NCBI GenBank assembly: GCA_040775095.1
Contig: JAXGTD010000008.1
Span: 1-63,795, forward strand
Length of the DNA stretch: 63,795 bases
Direction: 5' to 3'
Source: JAXGTD01 sp040775095
GTDB lineage: Bacteria; Pseudomonadota; Gammaproteobacteria; Chromatiales; Chromatiaceae
The notes under the pieces were generated by a model that worked only from the letters and a program-made list of their open reading frames with translations, did no database searches and was not told the DNA's origin. Shown here one piece after another: positions 52,701-62,706 of the stretch; positions within the stretch are counted from its first letter, which is position 1; every line of letters begins with the position of its first letter. Made by a program: the position numbers and the translations under genes.

Positions 52701-53171
52701 ATGAATATCAATCTGACCCTAATCGCCCAGATGATCGCCTTCGCGGTGTTCGTCGGGTTCTGCATGAAGTACGTCTGGCCACCGATCATGGGCGCACTCG
52801 CCGAGCGCACGACCAAGATCGCCGAGGGTCTGGCTGCCGCCGAGCGCGGGCAGCACGAGCAGGAGCTCGGACGCAAGCGTGCACTCGAGGTCATGGCCCA
52901 GGCCAAGACCAACGCGGCGGACATCGTTGCGCAGGCGCAAAAACGCTACAACGAGATCCTCGACCAGGCCAAACGCGACGCCGACGCGGAAAAGGAACGT
53001 CGCAAGACGGCTGCCGACGCCGAGCTGGCCCAGGAGATCAATCGGGCGCGCGAAGAATTGCGGGAACGCGTCGCGTCTCTCGCCGTCGCCGCGGCCGGAA
53101 AGATCCTGCAAAAAGAGATCGACGCCGACGCCCACAAGGCGCTGGTCGACACCTTCGCAAAGCAGATCTAA
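52701..53171 (+). CDS. atpF: ATP synthase F0 subunit b
   Basis: The stator stalk. A 156-residue protein with one N-terminal membrane helix (about 5-25, LTLIAQMIAFAVFVGFCMKY) and a long polar right-handed coiled coil made of heptads from 33 to 135 (ERTTKIAEGLAAAERGQHE). Length and pattern match a homodimeric b subunit, and no b' gene is present. Confidence 0.96.
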   Translation: MNINLTLIAQMIAFAVFVGFCMKYVWPPIMGALAERTTKIAEGLAAAERGQHEQELGRKRALEVMAQAKTNAADIVAQAQKRYNEILDQAKRDADAEKERRKTAADAELAQEINRAREELRERVASLAVAAAGKILQKEIDADAHKALVDTFAKQI

Positions 53172-53180
53172 GGCAATACC

Positions 53181-53720
53181 ATGGCCGGAGATACCACAAC
53201 CGTCGCGCGCCCCTATGCCGAGGCGGCATTCGCGCTCGCATGCGAAACCAAGACGCTGGATGCCTGGTCGAGCTCCCTCGGCCTGCTGGCCAGCATCGTC
53301 AATGACCCCCAGGTCTGGACTCAGGTGAGCAATCCGAGCGTGTCACGCGAGCGACTGCGCGATCTGATCCTCGGTGTCGCCGGCGAGGATGTCCCCGCTC
53401 AAGTCGCCGGCCTGGTGCGACTGCTGGCAGCCAACCGCAGGCTCGCGGTGCTACCCGAGGTGGCGCGCCTGTTCGACGAGCGCAAGACCGCCCAGCAGGG
53501 GTTGCGCCAGATCCTGGTGCGCAGCGCCTTCCCTCTGAGCGAGACGGAGGAGAAACAGCTGACCAGCTCCCTCAAGGCGCATTTCGGATCCGCGGTTGAG
53601 CTGACCGTCGAAGAGGATGCGAGCCTGATCGGCGGCGTCGAGATCCGCGCCGACGACGTGGTCATCGATGGCTCCATCCGCGGCAAGCTCGAGCAGCTAT
53701 CCAACGAATTGCAATCCTGA
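53181..53720 (+). CDS. atpH: ATP synthase F1 subunit delta
   Basis: Clamps the top of F1 to the b stalk. The 179-residue protein has TVARPYAEAAFALA at the N-terminus, the six-helix body to about 105, and the C-terminal sheet block DASLIGGVEIRADDVVIDGSIRGKLEQL (in part GGVEIRADD). It follows atpF by 9 bp. Confidence 0.96.
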   Translation: MAGDTTTVARPYAEAAFALACETKTLDAWSSSLGLLASIVNDPQVWTQVSNPSVSRERLRDLILGVAGEDVPAQVAGLVRLLAANRRLAVLPEVARLFDERKTAQQGLRQILVRSAFPLSETEEKQLTSSLKAHFGSAVELTVEEDASLIGGVEIRADDVVIDGSIRGKLEQLSNELQS

Positions 53721-53733
53721 ACGGAACACCGCC

Positions 53734-55275
<1,542 letters not shown>

Positions 55276-55409
55276 GCCAGTGCCAACCCCCAGCCGCCGT
55301 CCCGCGCGGTGGCCGGTGGCCGCGGATGCGCGCGAGAACGACGACCACGCAGACAGGTCCTCGGGGCGGCCCAGTGATGGGCCGGGCACCGAAGGCTGGG
55401 AGCTAAGAC

Positions 55410-56273
55410 ATGGCAGGCGCCAAAGAGATTCGCACCAAGATTGCGAGCATCAAGAGCACGCAAAAGATCACGGGCGCCATGGAAATGGTCGCCGCGTCGA
55501 AGATGCGCAGGGCCCAGGACCGCATGAACGGCTCGCGCCCCTACGCGGAGAAAATGCTCCAGGTGATCCGGCATCTGGCGAAGGCATCGCCGGAGTACCA
55601 TCACAGTTTCCTGGCCCAACAGCGCGCCGTGAAACGCGTGGGCTACATCGTTGTGTCGTCCGACCGCGGGCTTTGCGGCGGACTGAACAGCAACCTGTTC
55701 CGCCGGCTTGTGCAGGAGGTGAAGGCACTGCGCGCCGAAGGCGCCGAACCCACGTTCTGCACCATCGGCAGTAAGGCGCTCGGCTTCTTCAAGCGTTTCG
55801 GGGGCAAGGTCGAGGCCCAGGTAACGCAGCTCGGGGACAAGCCCCACGTCGAGGACCTGATCGGTACCGTCAAGGTGATGCTCAACGCGTTCGAGAACGG
55901 CGAGATCGATGCGATCTACATCGCCTATAACGAGTTCGTGAACACCATGACGCAACGGCCCATGGTGCGCCAGCTCGTGCCACTGCGGGCCGAGGACGGC
56001 AGTCCAAAGGGTCCGATCTGGGACTATATCTACGAGCCCGACGCGCGCACCGTGCTCGACAACCTGCTCTCGCGCTATATCGAGTCGCTGGTCTACCAGG
56101 CGGTCGTGGAAAACGGCGCCTGCGAGCAGGCCGCGCGGATGGTTGCGATGAAGTCTGCGTCGGACAACGCGGGCAGTCTGATCGATGAGCTGCAACTCGT
56201 TTACAACAAGGCGCGGCAGGCGGCGATCACCCAGGAGATCTCCGAGATCGTCAGTGGCGCCGCGGCGGTCTGA
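55410..56273 (+). CDS. atpG: ATP synthase F1 subunit gamma
   Basis: The central rotor shaft. The 287-residue product has the N-terminal helix block AKEIRTKIASIKSTQKITGAMEMVAASKM, a Rossmann-like middle (VSSDRGLCGGLNSNLF) and the C-terminal helix ASDNAGSLIDELQLVYNKARQAAITQEISEIV (in part AITQEISEIV), all hallmarks. Start ATG at 55410. Confidence 0.98.
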   Translation: MAGAKEIRTKIASIKSTQKITGAMEMVAASKMRRAQDRMNGSRPYAEKMLQVIRHLAKASPEYHHSFLAQQRAVKRVGYIVVSSDRGLCGGLNSNLFRRLVQEVKALRAEGAEPTFCTIGSKALGFFKRFGGKVEAQVTQLGDKPHVEDLIGTVKVMLNAFENGEIDAIYIAYNEFVNTMTQRPMVRQLVPLRAEDGSPKGPIWDYIYEPDARTVLDNLLSRYIESLVYQAVVENGACEQAARMVAMKSASDNAGSLIDELQLVYNKARQAAITQEISEIVSGAAAV

Positions 56274-56374
56274 TCCACGCCACAAACGCTCGGGCATGGC
56301 CCGCGCCCGCGACCCCGAAGACCCTATTCAAACCCAGTTTCGAATCGCCGCAAGGCAGAAGAGAGGAAAGAGCT

Positions 56375-57751
56375 ATGAGTTCCGGTAAGGTGGTGGAAAT
56401 CATCGGCGCCGTCGTCGACGTGCAATTTCCGACCGGCGCAATGCCGAAGATCTACGACGCGCTCAAAATTGACTCCACCGGCCTGACCCTGGAGGTGGAG
56501 CAACAGCTTGGTGACGGCATCGTTCGCACCATCGCGATGGGTACCACCGACGGACTGCAGCGCGGCGTCGACGTCAGCAACACCGGCGCCCCGATCAGCG
56601 TGCCGGTCGGCAAGGCAACCCTTGGCCGCATCATGGACGTGCTCGGCAGCCCAATCGACGAGTTGGGCGAGATCGGCCATGAGCACAGCTGGCCCATTCA
56701 CCGCGCCGCGCCCAAATATGAGGATCAGGCCAGCTCGACGGAGATCCTCGAGACCGGCATCAAGGTCATCGACCTGATCATGCCCATCGCCAAGGGCGGC
56801 AAGGTCGGCCTCTTCGGCGGGGCGGGTGTGGGCAAGACCGTCACCCTGATGGAGCTGATCCGGAACATCGCCGCCGAGCACTCCGGCTACTCGGTATTCG
56901 CCGGTGTCGGGGAACGCACCCGCGAGGGAAACGACTTCTATCACGAGATGAAGGAGTCGAGCGTCATCGACAAGGTGGCCCTGGTCTACGGTCAGATGAA
57001 CGAGCCCCCGGGCAACCGTCTGCGCGTGGCCCTGACCGGTCTGACCATGGCCGAGTTCTTCCGCGAGGAAGGCCGTGACGTGCTGCTGTTCATCGATAAC
57101 ATCTACCGTTACACGCTGGCCGGCACCGAGGTGTCCGCGCTGCTGGGCCGCATGCCCTCCGCGGTGGGCTATCAGCCGACCCTGGCCTCGGAGATGGGCG
57201 CGCTACAGGAGCGGATCACCTCGACACGCACCGGCTCGATCACGTCGTTCCAGGCCGTCTACGTGCCCGCGGACGACCTCACTGACCCCTCACCAGCCAC
57301 CACGTTCGCGCATCTCGACGCCACGCTGGTCCTGTCGCGTCAGATCGCCGAGCTCGGTATCTACCCCGCTGTCGACCCGCTGGACTCCACCAGCCGGATC
57401 CTCGATCCGAACGTGGTTGGTCAGGAACACTATGACACGGCCCGTGCCGTGCAGGGGACGCTGCAGCGCTACAAGGAGCTGAAGGACATCATCGCCATCC
57501 TGGGCATGGACGAGCTTTCCGAAGAGGACAAGCTGACCGTCGCCCGGGCCCGCAAGATCCAGCGCTTTCTCTCGCAGCCGTTCTTCGTGGCCGAGGTCTT
57601 CACCGGCTCGTCCGGCAAATATGTCTCGCTCAAAGACACCATCGCTGGCTTCCAGTCCATCGTCGATGGTGAGCACGACGCCTTGCCCGAGCAGGCCTTC
57701 TACATGGTCGGCTCCATCGATGAGGCCGTCGCCAAAGGCGAGAAGATGTGA
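56375..57751 (+). CDS. atpD: ATP synthase F1 subunit beta
   Basis: The catalytic subunit. 458 residues, Walker A GGAGVGKT at 148-155, catalytic Glu region GVGERTREGND, Walker B LLFIDNIYR and the DELSEED lever (about 380-386) that drives gamma. GTG-free ATG start at 56375 with a GAAAGAG site. All eight structural genes of F0F1 are thus present in order. Confidence 0.98.
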   Translation: MSSGKVVEIIGAVVDVQFPTGAMPKIYDALKIDSTGLTLEVEQQLGDGIVRTIAMGTTDGLQRGVDVSNTGAPISVPVGKATLGRIMDVLGSPIDELGEIGHEHSWPIHRAAPKYEDQASSTEILETGIKVIDLIMPIAKGGKVGLFGGAGVGKTVTLMELIRNIAAEHSGYSVFAGVGERTREGNDFYHEMKESSVIDKVALVYGQMNEPPGNRLRVALTGLTMAEFFREEGRDVLLFIDNIYRYTLAGTEVSALLGRMPSAVGYQPTLASEMGALQERITSTRTGSITSFQAVYVPADDLTDPSPATTFAHLDATLVLSRQIAELGIYPAVDPLDSTSRILDPNVVGQEHYDTARAVQGTLQRYKELKDIIAILGMDELSEEDKLTVARARKIQRFLSQPFFVAEVFTGSSGKYVSLKDTIAGFQSIVDGEHDALPEQAFYMVGSIDEAVAKGEKM

Positions 57752-57782
57752 CGACGGGCGCTAACACAAGGAGGGCATTGCC

Positions 57783-58208
57783 ATGGCAATGACCGTACAT
57801 GTCGACATCGTGAGCGCGGAGGGGGCGATCCATTCGGGCACCGCGGCCATGATCTACGCACCGGGGGAGATGGGCGAGCTGGGCATCGCACCGCGCCACA
57901 CGGCGCTGATCACCCGCCTGAAACCCGGCGATGTCCGCGTCGAGACCGCCGATGGCCAGATGGAGCACTTCTACGTCTCCGGCGGCATGCTCGAGGTGCA
58001 ACCAGACCTGGTGACGGTGCTGGCGGATACGGCCGTGCGCGCACACGACATCGATGAGGCCGCGGCCATGGAGGCCAAGCGCCGTGCCGAGGACGCGCTC
58101 GCCGGTCACACCGCCGAGTTCGAATACGCCAAGGCCCAGGCCGAGCTTGCCGAGGCCATCGCGCAGCTTCGCGCGATCGAGAAGCTGCGGAAGATGAAGT
58201 CCCGCTGA
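57783..58208 (+). CDS. atpC: ATP synthase F1 subunit epsilon
   Basis: Regulatory subunit linking gamma to the c ring. The 141-residue product has the N-terminal beta barrel (TVHVDIVSAEGAIHSGTAAM, GELGIAPRHTALIT, YVSGGMLEVQPDLVTVLADT) and two C-terminal helices (about 88-138) that can inhibit hydrolysis. AAGGAGGG lies 8 nt before the ATG. Last gene of the operon; no T-tailed terminator follows. Confidence 0.97.
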   Translation: MAMTVHVDIVSAEGAIHSGTAAMIYAPGEMGELGIAPRHTALITRLKPGDVRVETADGQMEHFYVSGGMLEVQPDLVTVLADTAVRAHDIDEAAAMEAKRRAEDALAGHTAEFEYAKAQAELAEAIAQLRAIEKLRKMKSR

Positions 58209-58655
58209 TCGCCGCGGCGCCGATCCTTCGTTCACGCCGGCAGCGATCAGCCGTCTCCGCGGGGCACAGGGATGTGTCGCCATCGTCGCGTCCCCCACCC
58301 ATGGCCATCCGGGATCACCGCCCAGCACGCGGTGCCTCCCCGCCATCGCGTTCGCTCGATTTGGTCGTCCGAGCACGCCGCGCCAAGTCGCACGGACGCG
58401 CTCTCACGGACTTGGGCACATCGGCGTGCCGGGGCCGCGAGAGCGCGAGACCTGCCCCCGCACCGACCCAGGTGCCCCACGGCGCAATCGGGCCGGGATT
58501 CTACGTGGCCCGGATTTTACGCTATGCTGCCCGCAAGCCGCCCTGGAGCCGGTGCGGCGTACCCCGATCACCGCCCCGACCACATCTGTCGCGGTCCCCG
58601 GTGACCAGCACCGGCGCGCAGCGGCCATCACCAGAACGCACCGAGCATGCCAGCC
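58209..58655. other. Intergenic region atpC / SlyD-like gene
   Basis: About 440 bp without a supported gene. TATGCT (58523-58528) with TTCTAC (58499-58504) 18 bp upstream could be a weak promoter for the SlyD-like gene. No intrinsic terminator of the atp operon is visible. Confidence 0.4.
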
Positions 58656-59147
58656 ATGTCTGACGCCATAATCACCACCGGCAAACTGGTCGCACTGACC
58701 TACAGCATTCGCGATGACCAGGGCAACATACTTGAACAGACGGATCTCCCGGTCACCTATATCCAGGGCGGGCACAACGAGCTCATCGGGGGCATGGACC
58801 GCGCGGTCGAGGGCAAGCGGGCCGGCGACCAGGTCGAGATCGAGCTTTCTCCCGATACCAGCGGCTTCGGCGTGCACGACCCGAGCCTGACCTTCACCGA
58901 CGATATCGCCAATGTCCCACCCGACTTTCGTGTGGTTGGTGCCGAGGTATCGATGCAGAGCGAATCCGGGGAGGTTCGGACCTTTTACGTGACCAAGATC
59001 GAGGACAGCCGGCTGACGGTCGATGGAAATCATCCCCTCGCCGGCAAGCACCTGCTCGTCAACGTCCGGATTACCGACGTGCGTGAGCCGACGGTCCAGG
59101 AGCTCAGCGAGGACGCCGGCGGGGCGGCCAGACCGACCCTGCATTGA
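58656..59147 (+). CDS. SlyD-like FKBP peptidyl-prolyl isomerase without metal tail
   Basis: A folding catalyst for proline bonds. The 163-residue product follows SlyD: VALTYSIRDDQGNILEQTDL, YIQGGHNELIGGMDRAVEG (active-site region plus the start of the IF-domain insert) and the diagnostic VDGNHPLAGKHLLVNVRITD, with VREPTVQELSE. It ends without SlyD's His/Cys-rich nickel tail, so metal storage is unlikely. Two starts are possible (58647, 58656); the second has better spacing. It sits between the atp operon and glmU, an unusual insertion. Confidence 0.9.
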   Translation: MSDAIITTGKLVALTYSIRDDQGNILEQTDLPVTYIQGGHNELIGGMDRAVEGKRAGDQVEIELSPDTSGFGVHDPSLTFTDDIANVPPDFRVVGAEVSMQSESGEVRTFYVTKIEDSRLTVDGNHPLAGKHLLVNVRITDVREPTVQELSEDAGGAARPTLH

Positions 59148-59307
59148 ATGCGGCCCGCGTGGCGGCGCTGGACCAGATGGGTGCCAGATCCGGGCACCCG
59201 GTGTGACCGGGAGCGTATCCCCGCCAAGGCATTTCCGCACCCGCGGCCGACAAGGCCCCACACGGCGATACATTCGTTATTTCTAGGATTCGCAGGGGGA
59301 GCGCGCA

Positions 59308-60693
59308 ATGAAACTGGGTGTCGTCATCCTCGCCGCCGGCAAGGGAACGCGTATGCGTTCGGCAATCCCAAAGGTGCTTCATCCACTGGCCGGGCGCCCA
59401 CTGATTGGCCATGTGCTCGATGCCGCCCACGCCCTCGGCGCGGCGCACATCGTCAGCGTCTACGGGCATGGTGGCGATCAGGTGCCGGCGGCGATGTCCG
59501 ACTCCAGCTGCTCATGGGTCGAGCAGGCCGAGCGGCTCGGCACCGGTCACGCGGTGATGCAGGCCATGCCGGCGATGGCGGAGATGGATCGCGTGCTGGT
59601 GCTCTATGGCGATGTGCCACTGATCGAGCCGGAGACCCTCGACCGGCTCGTCGCGGACAGCGCCTGCACCCAGCTTGGTCTGCTGACCATGCGACTGGCC
59701 GATCCCAGCGGCTACGGGCGCATCGTCCGCGACAAACGCGGGCATGTCCTACGCATCGTCGAGCACAAGGATGCCAGCGAGGCCGAACTGGAGATCCGCG
59801 AGGTCAACACCGGGATCATCGTCGCCGACCGCGGCCGGCTCGACGGCTGGTTGAGCCGGATCGGCAACGACAACGTGCAGGGCGAGTACTATCTGACCGA
59901 TGTCATCGGGCTCGCCACCGGCGACGGCGTCGAGATCGCCACCGCGGAGCCGGAGACACTCGAGGAGGTCGCCGGCGTCAACGACCGTGCGCAACTCGCC
60001 GAGCTGGAACGCTACCACCAGCGCCGGTTGGCCAGATCGCTGATGCTGGAGGGCACCACCATCATCGACCCGGCGCGCATCGACATCCGCGGGTCCCTGC
60101 GCTGCGAGCGCGACGTGATACTCGACGTGAACCTGGTCTGCGAGGGGCGGGTGCGCCTCGGCGCCGACGTGCGCATCGGGCCCAACTGTGTCCTCAAGGA
60201 TTGTGAGATCGGCCCCGGCACGGAGGTCTTCGCCAACTCGGTCATCGAGGGGGCTCGCATCGGCGCCGGCGCACGCATCGGCCCGTTCGCCCGGCTGCGT
60301 CCGGAGGCCGAGATCGGGGACCGGTGCCACATCGGAAACTTCGTCGAGATCAAGAAATCGCGGGTTGCCGAGGCCAGCAAGGTCAATCACCTGACGTACA
60401 TTGGAGACGCGGACATCGGCGCCCATGTCAACGTTGGCGCCGGCACCATCACCTGCAACTATGACGGCGCCAACAAGCATCGCACGGTGATCGGCCATGG
60501 TGCCTTTGTCGGCTCCAACAGCGCCCTGGTCGCCCCGGTTACGATTGGAGCGGCGGCAACCATTGGCGCCGGCTCGGTCATCTCCCGTGACGCCCCGGCC
60601 GGCAAGCTCACGCTGACCCGGGCGAAACAGATGACCGTCGATCATTGGCAACGACCGCTCAAGCAGCCACCAGACCCAGGTCACAACGACTAG
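59308..60693 (+). CDS. glmU: Bifunctional GlcN-1-P acetyltransferase / GlcNAc-1-P uridylyltransferase
   Basis: Makes UDP-GlcNAc, precursor of peptidoglycan and LPS. 461 residues: an N-terminal pyrophosphorylase fold with LAAGKGTRMRS (about 10-20) and LYGDVPLI, then from about 250 a left-handed beta helix of hexapeptide repeats (VRLGADVRIGPNCVLKDCEI, GAGTITCNYDGANKHRT with the acetyl-CoA site). GGGGGAG lies 8-13 nt before the ATG. glmS follows by 11 bp, the usual order. Confidence 0.97.
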   Translation: MKLGVVILAAGKGTRMRSAIPKVLHPLAGRPLIGHVLDAAHALGAAHIVSVYGHGGDQVPAAMSDSSCSWVEQAERLGTGHAVMQAMPAMAEMDRVLVLYGDVPLIEPETLDRLVADSACTQLGLLTMRLADPSGYGRIVRDKRGHVLRIVEHKDASEAELEIREVNTGIIVADRGRLDGWLSRIGNDNVQGEYYLTDVIGLATGDGVEIATAEPETLEEVAGVNDRAQLAELERYHQRRLARSLMLEGTTIIDPARIDIRGSLRCERDVILDVNLVCEGRVRLGADVRIGPNCVLKDCEIGPGTEVFANSVIEGARIGAGARIGPFARLRPEAEIGDRCHIGNFVEIKKSRVAEASKVNHLTYIGDADIGAHVNVGAGTITCNYDGANKHRTVIGHGAFVGSNSALVAPVTIGAAATIGAGSVISRDAPAGKLTLTRAKQMTVDHWQRPLKQPPDPGHND

Positions 60694-60704
60694 GAGCCCT
60701 GCCC

Positions 60705-62537
60705 ATGTGTGGCATCGTCGGCGCCATCGCGCAACGTCCCATCGCGGCCATCCTGATGGAGGGCCTGCGGCGTCTGGAATACCGCGGCTACGACTCGGCC
60801 GGACTGGTCGTGCTGGGGCCGAACGGGCACCTCGAGCGGCTGCGCACCCTCGGTAAGGTCTCGCGGCTTGGTGAGGCCCTCATCGAGCATCCCCTGCAGG
60901 GTACCCTGGGCATCGCCCACACGCGCTGGGCAACCCACGGCGAGCCCTCGACACGCAACGCCCACCCCCATATCGCGCGCGAGCGCTGCGCACTCGTCCA
61001 CAACGGGATCATCGAGAACCACGCGGCGCTGCGCCGTGAGCAGCAGAACGCGGGGCACCGATTCACCTCGCAGACCGACACCGAGGTGGTGGTCCACGCG
61101 ATCTACGATCAACTCGCCGCGGGGCATGACCTGACCGAGGCCGTGCGCCGCAGCACCGCGCGCCTCGAAGGGGCCTACGCGCTGGGTGTCATCGACAGCG
61201 CGCATCCCGACCGCCTGGTGGCGGCACGCCAGGGCAGCCCACTGGTCATTGGGGTCGGATTCCAGGAGTACTTCATCGCCTCCGACGTGTTTGCACTGCT
61301 ACCGGTCACCAACCGATTCATCTTTCTCGAAGAGGGCGATCTGGCGGAGCTGCGCCTCGACGGCCTCAAGATCTGGGACGCCAAGGGAGAGCCCGTGGAG
61401 CGTCCGATCCGGGAGTCGACGGTGGCCGCCGACTCCGCCGAGCGCGGCGAGTACCGGCATTTCATGCTCAAGGAGATCTTCGAGCAGCCGCGCGCGGTCG
61501 CCGACACGCTCGAGGGGCGCATCAGCGCCGATCGGGTGCTGCCCGAGACCTTCGGCCATGAGGCCGAGTCGGTCCTGACGGCCACCCGGGGGGTCACCAT
61601 CGTCGCCTGCGGCACCAGCTTCCATGCCGGCCTGGTTGCCCGGTACTGGATCGAGGCCCTCACCGGTCTGCCCTGCCAGGTGGAGGTGGCCAGTGAATAC
61701 CGTTACCGCAAGCACGTCGTGCGCGCGGGCAGCCTGTTCGTCAGCATCTCGCAATCCGGTGAGACCGCGGACACACTGGCGGCGCTGCGCATCGCCAAGC
61801 GCTCGGGCTACACGACCACGCTGGCGATCTGCAACGTGCCCGAGAGCTCACTGGTGCGGGAGTCCGATCTGGTCCTGCTCACCCGCGCCGGTCCCGAAAT
61901 TGGCGTCGCCTCCACCAAGGCATTCACCACCCAGCTCGTCGCGCTGCTGCTGCTGACGCTGAATCTGGGACGCGTCCACGGCATGAGCCACGACACCGAG
62001 GCCGCGGCGGTCGCGTTGCTGCGCACGCTGCCGTCCAAGCTGGAGCAGGCGCTGGCGGTCGACGACCAGATCGCCCGGTTGGCGGAGGAGTTCGTCGAAA
62101 GGAATCACTGTCTGTTCCTGGGCCGCGGTGAGCAATACCCGATCGCGATGGAGGGTGCGCTGAAGCTCAAGGAGATCTCCTACATCCACGCCGAGGCGTA
62201 CCCCGCCGGCGAGCTCAAGCACGGGCCATTGGCGCTCATCGACGAAGACATGCCCGTCGTCGCGGTGGCGCCAAACAACGCGCTGCTGGAGAAGCTCAAA
62301 TCCAATCTCGAAGAGGTCCGCGCCCGTGGCGGCCAACTGTTCGTGTTCGCAGACGACCAGGTGCCGATGCAGGAGGAGCCGGGGATCCGGATCATTCGGC
62401 TCCCCGAGACCGACGACCTGATCGACCCGCTCGTGTTCACGATCCCGCTGCAGCTTCTCGCCTACCACGTTGCCGTGTTAAAGGGCACCGACGTGGACCA
62501 ACCGCGCAACCTGGCCAAGGCGGTCACCGTCGAATAG
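60705..62537 (+). CDS. glmS: Glucosamine-6-phosphate synthase
   Basis: Converts fructose 6-phosphate and glutamine to glucosamine 6-phosphate, feeding GlmU. The 610-residue protein begins MCGIVGAIAQ, so Cys1 after Met removal is the Ntn nucleophile of the glutaminase domain (1-240; THGEPSTRNAHPH, NGIIENH). Two SIS isomerase domains follow (ACGTSFHAGLVARYW, SISQSGETADTLAALR, and the C-terminal KGTDVDQPRNLAKAVTVE). TAGGAG 9 nt before the ATG sets the start; the frame is open further upstream into glmU. No glmS ribozyme is visible. Confidence 0.98.
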   Translation: MCGIVGAIAQRPIAAILMEGLRRLEYRGYDSAGLVVLGPNGHLERLRTLGKVSRLGEALIEHPLQGTLGIAHTRWATHGEPSTRNAHPHIARERCALVHNGIIENHAALRREQQNAGHRFTSQTDTEVVVHAIYDQLAAGHDLTEAVRRSTARLEGAYALGVIDSAHPDRLVAARQGSPLVIGVGFQEYFIASDVFALLPVTNRFIFLEEGDLAELRLDGLKIWDAKGEPVERPIRESTVAADSAERGEYRHFMLKEIFEQPRAVADTLEGRISADRVLPETFGHEAESVLTATRGVTIVACGTSFHAGLVARYWIEALTGLPCQVEVASEYRYRKHVVRAGSLFVSISQSGETADTLAALRIAKRSGYTTTLAICNVPESSLVRESDLVLLTRAGPEIGVASTKAFTTQLVALLLLTLNLGRVHGMSHDTEAAAVALLRTLPSKLEQALAVDDQIARLAEEFVERNHCLFLGRGEQYPIAMEGALKLKEISYIHAEAYPAGELKHGPLALIDEDMPVVAVAPNNALLEKLKSNLEEVRARGGQLFVFADDQVPMQEEPGIRIIRLPETDDLIDPLVFTIPLQLLAYHVAVLKGTDVDQPRNLAKAVTVE

Positions 62538-62706
62538 CCCCCGCCCGCGAGCCCCCGCGACGAATTCACGCGGCCGGGTTCGCCGCCGTATCCGGGGCAG
62601 GCGTCCCGATGTCGCGCACCGCGCGCCGCGGATGCCGCACACGGGCGCTTACCCACTGGGAAGTGCGAGGCAAGGCCCAGCACCAGCAACAACGATCAGT
62701 CTTGAT

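Noticed and set aside
62538..62706. Possible small RNA or tRNA between glmS and the helicase gene
   Set aside because: GC-rich with a GGTTCG stretch, but no cloverleaf or convincing hairpin set can be built.
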